From: Tetrapyrgos nigripes
Taxonomy: Eukaryota; Basidiomycota; Agaricomycetes; Agaricales; Campanellaceae
DNA: 64,000 bases
Assembly (NCBI GenBank): GCA_013368315.1
Contig: JAACJM010000002.1
Coordinates: forward strand, 620,001 to 684,000
Reading direction: 5' to 3'
In this document: positions 56,695 to 64,000 of the stretch, in pieces
How positions within the stretch are numbered: the stretch's first letter is position 1
How the letters are laid out: each line of letters begins with the position of its first letter
The notes under the pieces: generated by a model
The model's database searches: none
What the model saw: the letters and a program-made list of their open reading frames with translations, nothing else
What the model was told of the DNA's origin: nothing
Program-made: the position numbers and the translations under genes

Positions 56695-58228
56695 ATGCAT
56701 ATGGCTTGGTTAGTTGTTGAGGGGGTGGCTCGGTTTCTTGATCAAGTTGGATCGTTTTCTTGGACAGTCATGCTGCAAAGCGGACGATGCGAAGCCAGTG
56801 GTTTGTTTGAAGCCTCATGCTGGGTAATACTAATAGTATATACGTATGATCTTCGTATTGGTAACGTAGTTGTATGATTTTAATTATAATGTGGCGCGAC
56901 GTACGTCGCTGTACGTAGTGTAAGTTCAATGTAGCATGTATTTATATACCCTTACATATTTTGCATGGATACTGCTTCAGAAATCGTCGGTTTTCATCAT
57001 ACACGCGAGTCACTAACGGCAAGGGGAAAGCTACTTAGAATTCCTCCTCGTTGGGATCGCGCAAGACTACTGGCAACCAGCTGCTTCATCAATATCATCA
57101 AACTGAAACTCAGTCATTCATGTAATAATCCGTCCGCGTGGTCAGTGGTCAGTGGTAGGTCCCGGGAAGCTCGCCTTGCCGCCAGCCACTCAGTGAGTGC
57201 TACAGGTTGATCTGGGCTAAACCTAATTGTGGCGTTTCAGGTAAATGATTTCTTGACTTCAAAGAGGTGGTTCATATAAATACTCACTTGCGTTCGCCAG
57301 TCCAATAATTAGCACCTCCGTAATGGCCTCGACCAATTGCGCAATTACTATTAGGCTCGTGACCACCGGCGGCCTATCCCCGATCTCCGGTAGGAGGAGG
57401 GACTTGCAAAACTCGAATGGCCATGATCGAACGTTTTTCTCCGGTTTTATAAGTTCTTTACCACGTTCTCGTCATGCGGTCATAATCATGCGGTCACTCT
57501 TTTTCAAATTCGTAGTCCGCCTCTTTGACTCCAACTGCCGTCTCGTCGACATACTGAATCGCTATGGACCATCATCTTCGCACCGTAGCCTCAAATACGC
57601 CTATATTTCTTGAGCACCCTGTCCAGACTACAACTGAACTATTGCTGCAGTTTCCGCACACGCTTTTATACTCGTTCACTGTATTTTTGAACCTCACATA
57701 TCTGAAACACTACCTCGAAAACACTATGCGTCTTTCTTGGTCGGTAAACTTCTGCTTGTTGGCATTCTCCCGTATGATGGCCCTCTTGTTCCCGAACATG
57801 TCCATCATTCTAAAATTTTGTCTATGCAACATATCTTCGGTTCTGAGTTTACTGGTCAATACACGCGTGCTGCGCTGTCGCAATTCTTGGCGTCTAAGTT
57901 AATTGCTAGTAGTATCCATAGTATACACTCTTCTGTCATCATCGTCTCATACTCTAACGTTTATCTCTGTACGATTACTAGTAATATCCATGGTATACAC
58001 TCTTCTGTCATCATCATCTCAAACTCTACGGAGTCGGGGATGCCGCGTCCCACGGCCTTAAGCATCAACCAAAGAGGATTTTGCCGGTTCGCGAGAGTTC
58101 CGCATCCTGGCAGCAGACTGCCACGGCCAACTTATCTGTCTTTCGTCTTCACTATCTACATTGCGACTGGAAAGAGATGATAACAGCGGCCATCAAATAC
58201 TCCACACTTTCCTTTCCAACCTCCAGAC
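56695..58228. other. Intergenic between two transporter genes
   Basis: No gene supported. 57304-57323 (AATAATTAGCACCTCCGTAA) recurs at 63941-63960. Open frames at 57564-57902 and 57737-58180 have no recognisable domain; the second ends about 50 bp before the NCS1 start and could include 5' UTR. Confidence 0.45.
57906..58027. repeat. Tandem direct repeat upstream of NCS1, two 50-bp copies
   Basis: 57906-57955 and 57978-58027 share CTAGTA-TATCCAT-GTATACACT and CTTCTGTCATCATC-TCTCA, with about five differences and a period of 72 bp. It lies about 200 bp before the permease ATG. Confidence 0.7.
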
Positions 58229-60745
58229 ATGGAAAGTATTTCAAGAACCCGGTATGTGGTTATAGGTATAATTCTTGAGCGTCAGCTAAGCTAATCTTCC
58301 TTGCAGTACTAGTATACTGAAGAAGCTGGAAGTTCCTCACGAGAAGGATGCGGTTTTTGAGTTGACTCCTTGGGTGCGTATTCATCCTCTAACTTGAACT
58401 TAGGAACTACTTTTTCACCCAGTTCTTTTTAGATTAACAGGGATATCGTTCCTTTACCTCCTTCAAGACGTACATGGGGATCCTGGAGCTTTGTTGGGTT
58501 CTGGCTTGTCACTGGGATTAACATATCAGGATGGGTCGCGGCTAGTTCTCTACTCGCCTTGGGTCTAAACGTCTGGCAATCTATGCTGACTGTGGTACGT
58601 GACTTTTCATGGCGTTTGTTGTTGACCTTTCTCATGTTCGCTCAGATTATCGGAAACATTATTGTTGGCTTTGCCGTAGCGTTAAACGGTCTACCTGGGG
58701 GCGAATGGCATATTGGTGAGATAAACTATTCACGAAATTTGCGTCATCAGGATCTGAGTTCAGTCTTCTAGGATTCCCCGTCATCAAGTAGGTTGTTCTC
58801 TTTCTACAAGAGATAGCAGTTCCTTCACAAATTTTATCCCTCGCAGTCGATATGTTTGGGGAGTATATGGTAGCGTCCGTCGAGACATATGACTCCGTAA
58901 CTCAGTTTCGCTGACGTATCCCTACAGTTCTTCCCACTGATCATGCGAATCATGTTATCCTTCGTTTGGTACGGGACGCAAACTTGGTTCGGTGGCCAAT
59001 CCGTCAAAGTCGTCATCGCTGCTATCTGGCCCTCTTTCTTGACCATGAAGAACACTTTACCCACGAGTGCGTCTATGGAGTGAGTTGTTTTGTAAACTTT
59101 TTCTGCCTTTCTTTTCTCAAATATTGACACACCATCCAGGACGAATGACTTCGTTGCGACTATGATATTCTGGCTCGTTTCGCTCCCCTTGCTCGCTATC
59201 CCACCCGAATACTACAAAGTACCATTTCGATATGCGACTTTGTCCATCACTGTCACGGCTTTCGCGATGTTTATATGGGCCCTCGCTAAAGAAGGTGGAG
59301 GAGGACCTCTACTCTCAGACCCTACAACGTTTATGGGTCTCGACAGCATACCCAAAGGCTCGGATTTGGCTTGGAAGATGGTGTTGGGGATTACGACGCA
59401 GATTGGTAGTATTTGTGCTGGGATCTTGAACCAAAGTGGTGCGTCGAGTAGTGTTTGCAACCTTGTTCATTGCGAATACTGACTGATATACTCTTCATAG
59501 ATTATTCTCGGTTCGCCCGTAAACCTGGTGATCAAATCATGTCCCAGATTATTTGTGTGCCTATCATGTCTATCCTCAGTATGTCTGAGTTCAGCTCATT
59601 CCGAGTACAGGTGGATTACTGATCCGAAATCACTTACTTTTAGCTGCACTGGTCGGCGTCATTTGTACCTCTTGCGCTGCTGGGTTCTACCCCGACGAAG
59701 AACTTCTCTGGCAGCCCTACGACCTCCTCATTGCTATTCAAACCCATGGAGGCAACGGCGCGCGTGCAGCTACCTTCTTTGCAGGGTGTGCTTTCGTTAT
59801 TTCTCAGTGGGGAATCAACATCTCTGGCAATGGCGTTTCTGGAGGGATTGACCTTTCTGGTCTCTTCCCAAAGTACATCAACATTAGACGGGTAAGCAGT
59901 CCATCTTGTCTTTGTGCTTCCATTCTGGAGAGTCTAGACTAATTAGGTTTCCTACCATAGGGTGCCTTCCTCACTGCGTGTGTTGGTCTTGCGATTAACC
60001 CTTGGAAATTGGTGAACGTGAGTTTCGTTCATGATACGTGGGAAGGGATACCAGACTGATCTGGTACATCTTGACTTCAGACGGCCAACACGTTTATCAC
60101 TGTGCTCAGGTGAGCCTGTAGTTACTTGATGATGATGCGATTTAGATCGTTCGTTGACTTTAATCCTTTCACTTCCTCCTGCAGCTCCTTCGCCGTGTTC
60201 CTTGGTCCTGCCACTGGTCTTATGGTCACCGATTATGTCGTTATTCGACGGAGGAAGCTTCGTCTCAGTCATTTGTACAACCCCTCCAGAGACTCGATAT
60301 ATTGGTGCGCCGTGACTCCATACTAAACATCTTGGCCGATTTTAACATTATACCCAGGTACACCTCTGGTATAAATTTGCGCGCCGTCATTGCGTGGATT
60401 AACGGCGTCTGGCCTCTCATGCCGGGATTCATTGCTGCGGTCCAAGACGAGACGACCTCTGAAGGATGGATGCATACCTACGACCTCGCTTGGTTGTTTG
60501 GGTTTTTCGTGTCTGGAGCGACGTATGTCATACTATGCAAGATATGGCCGATAAAGGGATTGGGAGAGATTGATGAGGAGGATGTGTTTGGGACGTTTGA
60601 GGAAATTTCTTCTGTAGGCCATGGGCACGGTGTGGGTGCGTCTGCCAGTGAGCAGTCGGACGATGGCTCAAAGGATGTCGATAAGGTGGTGAGTGATGAG
60701 GCTGTACCCTCGTTTGAGTATAAGAGTTGGGATGCGAAAGGGTGA
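58229..60745 (+). CDS. NCS1 permease, uracil/allantoin (Fur) type
   Basis: Fourteen exons: 58229-58251, 58307-58373, 58433-58594, 58646-58715, 58772-58787, 58847-58874, 58928-59079, 59140-59438, 59501-59578, 59644-59891, 59961-60017, 60081-60109, 60185-60304, 60358-60745; 578 residues. The start at 58229 is chosen because it is the ATG that keeps phase with exon 2; the earlier ATG at 58177 would run into a stop. Motifs: INRDIVPLPPSRRTW, TGINISGWVAASSLLALGL, IIGNIIVGFAVALNG, WYGTQTWFGGQSV, NQSDYSRFARKPGDQ and GPATGLMVTDYVVIRRRKL. These are those of fungal NCS1 carriers that import uracil, allantoin or related bases with protons. Twelve membrane segments fit. Substrate choice among the Fur subtypes cannot be read here. 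Confidence 0.88.
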
Positions 60746-63700
60746 AGAGTTGGCAATGTACAAATTTTAGTTCAGAGTAAGGCTGGAAAGATCCTCCCCA
60801 AGATTGTATATATCGAAGCAATGAAAGCAGCCTGGACTCGGGGTCATGTACTTTCCTATTGTTTGGTACTCACAGGAGAGGAAAAAGTGAATTTACAGTT
60901 CTCGAGGGGAGGAGCGGATACGTCTAGACATGGCAATCATGACAAGAGGGTTTGAGTTGCGTCGCATGACATGTCTTACACTTAGCCTGGAGACCAGTCT
61001 TGCAGAGAAGTTGCAGAGAAGATAGCTATTCTCCACGTCGACTTCTACGACTACGGCTACGACAAGTACAGTTTATTATACGACTACTTATGAATACGAC
61101 CACGAGCCGCTCTTCCTACTGTATCGAAGATCTGGCAGGAACAGGAAGTATGAGAGGGAATGGGATGGATTTGCGCGGTGTCGACGGTCGCTGGTACTGG
61201 TACTGGTTCAGGCGTGGGTAGGGAGAAGCTGGTTGCTGAAAAACGAGGCAACGACAGACGATGATTTGGCTCTCCAGTAAGAACTCCAATTACATCTCGC
61301 GCTCGTCACCTCACCCATTCACTTCCGTTCTCCCTTATTCTGTACTTGGGACAGTACCATCATCCTCGCTCACTGTCCCAACATCCCGATATCCCAAACT
61401 CCAAGCCCAGGTGCTTCAGTTATCTATGTCGCCTCGCCTCTCTTCACGTCTCTTTTTCTCTGAAGGGCCAACCAAAACTGACGATGCGATGCCGTCTGGT
61501 AGTCTTCAGATTTCGGAACTGCGATGTTCATTGGCGTATGGACAGGGAGTTTTTGGCTTTGCTGACCCCAGGTGGGGTGACGGGTGTGGGGTAACGGTGA
61601 CGTGAGCTGTTACGTGGTCCTGACAGTGGATGACAGCGCTCTATGGACACTATCTCTTTCTTCTCCGATGTCTCTTTCACCCTCATCGTCACCGTCACCT
61701 TTGAAGTCAATAGTCCACCTGGTACTCATGCTCAAACATCAACAATTGTTGCTTTCTCTTAATTAGCACACATTCACATGTCAATGTCCACAATACGTCG
61801 CAATTAACGGAAATAGACCAGTGTGGATGGACGACTGCATCTGGGAACTTGCGAACACGAGTCGCTGTTGGGTTTTGGAAAGCCAACTTTTTAGCTGCCA
61901 GGTCTTGAAGAGAAATATGGATGCGGATAAAGTCTCGTTACCGCGTTGAGCTGCTGGTCGAATAGGATTGAGACTTGGAATTTGGAATTGGGCGCAGGCA
62001 GAGTGAGGTATTGGTTCTGAATGGTTTTGGGATGAACTGTTGATGTAGCAGGTAAGTAGCTTCTTTTGTTTTCCGCTGAGCCCCTTTCCTTCTTCATCTA
62101 TCTTTGTCTTTACGAGGGAAATGTGGGCCATCGCTGCGCGTGGGTCTCTGAGCATGTTCTAATTATATTTCAACTTATTTTGTCTGTTTTCTCTGCAGAT
62201 GTCCCAGATGTGCAATCCCTAGACGGCTTTTGTTTCCTTGGCATGCCAGTGTCGTCGCAGCCCTCATGCACCGGCGGCACCGCTGGCAACCATTCTACCT
62301 ATACCATAGATGCCCTCGGCGCCGAGTTTTGGCCTTGCCTTCATATTAGATGCTATTACTTGGTATGGGTCTGGGCGAGTTTGTCCAACCGCTGGGGTCC
62401 CAACATTTTGAAGAATACATAGGGAAAGACCTCACAGCCTAACAGTAGGTAAACAATCGACTTGAAGTTTATTGGTACACACTCGTATTGAAATCTTGAA
62501 AGTTTTGCTATCAACGATGCGATGTACGCACTCCAGAGGCGAGGCTGCAATTTCAGAACACCTTGTTCGCCTGAAAGCATGACCTTCTGCCTCTTCAGTC
62601 TCTGTCAGTGGAGAATCTTCGTGCTGTTTCGGGTATGTCAGCATCTAGGTCTGGGTCAGGCGATGGTGGGCTCGGGAGAAGCTGCAGGCTAGGCCTTTGG
62701 CCTACAAGCTAGGCTTAGAGGCTGTGGGGTGTCCCAGGTGGGTGTTTGAAGATACCGGGTTCTTTTTTTCTTCTTTGGCTTTTCTCCTGTACTGATGTCG
62801 TGGACTAGTGAAAGTTCTTTCATATATGCTATTGACGTTTACGGCTTGTGTAAACTGCTGGGTGTAAGGGACCAGGCTAAGAGGGATGAGAATAAGAGAA
62901 TATAGCCGGGTGCCTTAGGCTAAGAGCATAAGCAATTTGGCTAAGGAACTATGAATTAATACAAAGTATAAGTACTGTAAGTACGGAGCATAGGTAATGT
63001 AAGGAAACTCGGAAGTAACGAGCAGGAGGAGTGTATTACCTGGGCTAGAACCAAGATCTTCATCTGATACACTGGGGGAGACATCTCGATGTAAGGTACA
63101 TCATGTACATAGTAGTATAATAACTGAAATACTAGTAGGATGTAAGAGAATGCTATGTAAGAAATGCAGATGTAAGGCTTGGAAATGAATATACTTATGT
63201 GCCATCCGCTGTCCCAGGAAGTATAACTCTATTTTATCATGGTCATATTCAAAGGAATACAGCCGGTCGCAGTGATCATGACCTGTGCATCTCATGCCGT
63301 CGCATCAGACGTCCAGGGCATGAAGAAATGCGCTCTTTGTACTTAACAAACTGCGAAGTCACTGAGATTTTACCCGAACACGCAACTTGTTCCTGAGCAT
63401 TGCAGCAAATGCACCACATGCAAGTATCCTACGCTTCAAACACTTCATCCCCGCTGCACTCACCAAAAACATGAGCTCTCCGGTCCCACAACCCAGATCC
63501 TTTCAGGCTAATCAAGATCTGCGATACTTGCCGAGCAGGCGCAACCCAACGAGCTGTTAAGAAGAAAGCAGAGGCAGGGGCTGCAGGTAAATCCCTATCC
63601 CATCTAACTACACGTTAACCTTTCTTGCATTGTTGAGGGTGAAAGACTTGGGTGGACTCATGATTTTCGATAACCTGGATTACTCTCGTGTAAAGAATCT

Positions 63701-64000
63701 CGGTGGTGCAACTCTCAGAGCGCAAAGCAGACTTGCTTCGTAGATACAGTATTGTACAATGACATGTCATGGTTTCTGCCCTCAATAAGTATTCTTCAAC
63801 GCGTGCCTGGCAAGTGCAAAACGGACCGTGTACGATGTATATTTATTTCTCTCCGTTTTGCGGAGACTGCGGAGGAGGGCTCTTGAACTACATACTATTA
63901 CTTGCGGAGTGAGCTGGATCCACTTGCATTTTCCGTTCCAAATAATTAGCACCTCCGTTACGCCGTAAGTAGCGGCCTATCGACCAATCACATCAAGGAT
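60746..64000. other. Gene-free or decayed right end of the window
   Basis: No gene supported. 63024-63058 holds the dispersed GGAG-GTATTACC-GGGCT repeat. From about 63390 to 63590 there are short Cys-x-x-Cys pieces (CSKCTTC in one frame, KICDTCRAG in another) followed by a possible donor at 63589. They resemble small Cys-rich Agaricomycete proteins but lie in different frames, so at most this is the start of a gene broken by decay or by introns I cannot place. Confidence 0.4.

Noticed and set aside
61261..61605. 114-codon forward open frame
   Set aside because: No domain, no splice partners, and low-complexity Ser/Pro composition typical of random frames in pyrimidine-rich DNA.
62850..63220. 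Possible solo LTR
   Set aside because: AT-rich with GTAAG words and one dispersed repeat, but no TG...CA ends with a target duplication could be set.
1..64000. CRISPR array, bacterial operons or phage genes
   Set aside because: No regularly spaced repeats, and the genes are intron-rich and eukaryotic throughout.

Overview
The window is nuclear DNA of a filamentous basidiomycete, most likely an Agaricomycete. Nearly every gene is cut by short introns (about 50-100 nt, GT-AG, several with CTAAC or CTGAC branch points). The gene families also fit: CYP63-like P450s with micro-exons, secreted proteins of the 'macrofage activating glycoprotein' type, a HET-domain protein, F-box-like proteins and an Agaricomycete-type multi-copy orphan family. 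The tRNA is a serine tRNA with a 13-nt intron at 37/38. I predicted exon structures by hand from splice signals, reading frame and paralogue comparison; no transcript or database evidence was available.

Layout. 1-4.0 kb is a repeat zone: a tandem repeat, a hairpin element, and a non-autonomous hAT-like element with a perfect 8-bp target duplication. 4.0-10.5 kb holds a HET-domain gene with a proline-rich repeat, inverted-repeat sequence, a small membrane-protein gene and the first secreted glycoprotein gene (MAG-1). 10.8-22.9 kb is occupied by four copies of one orphan nuclear-type gene family (one intact, three decayed, one of them split by a mariner-like element). Among them lie a decayed phosphatidylserine/tryptophan-decarboxylase-like gene and an F-box-like gene. 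23.3-26.2 kb is an Nha1-type Na+/H+ antiporter. 26.2-29.2 kb is gene-poor. 29.2-33.6 kb has a tiny secreted Cys-rich peptide gene, tRNA-Ser(GCT), a truncated Harbinger-type transposase, an inverted-repeat element and a broken copy of an old yellow enzyme (OYE) gene. 33.8-42.0 kb carries two disordered proteins sharing a C-terminal motif, the second glycoprotein gene (MAG-2), another TA-flanked MITE and the complete OYE gene. 43.9-51.3 kb is a small metabolic group of two CYP63-like P450s flanking an epoxide-hydrolase-type alpha/beta hydrolase. 51.9-53.5 kb is a frameshifted F-box relic. 54.3-60.7 kb has two tandem transporters, NRAMP (metal ions) and NCS1 (uracil/allantoin type). 60.7-64 kb shows no gene I can support.

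How the genes may work together. The P450-hydrolase-P450 group could oxidise hydrophobic substrates and open the resulting epoxides, with the OYE about 2 kb away reducing activated alkenes. Nha1, NRAMP and NCS1 are ordinary ion and nutrient transporters. The rest looks like an accessory, fast-evolving region shaped by local duplication, transposon insertion and pseudogenisation. The most interesting items are the four-copy orphan family in different stages of decay, the 56-residue secreted Cys-rich peptide, the decarboxylase relic, the 3'-biased intron difference between the two P450 paralogues, and the OYE with a Gly at the usual Asn of its HxxN motif.
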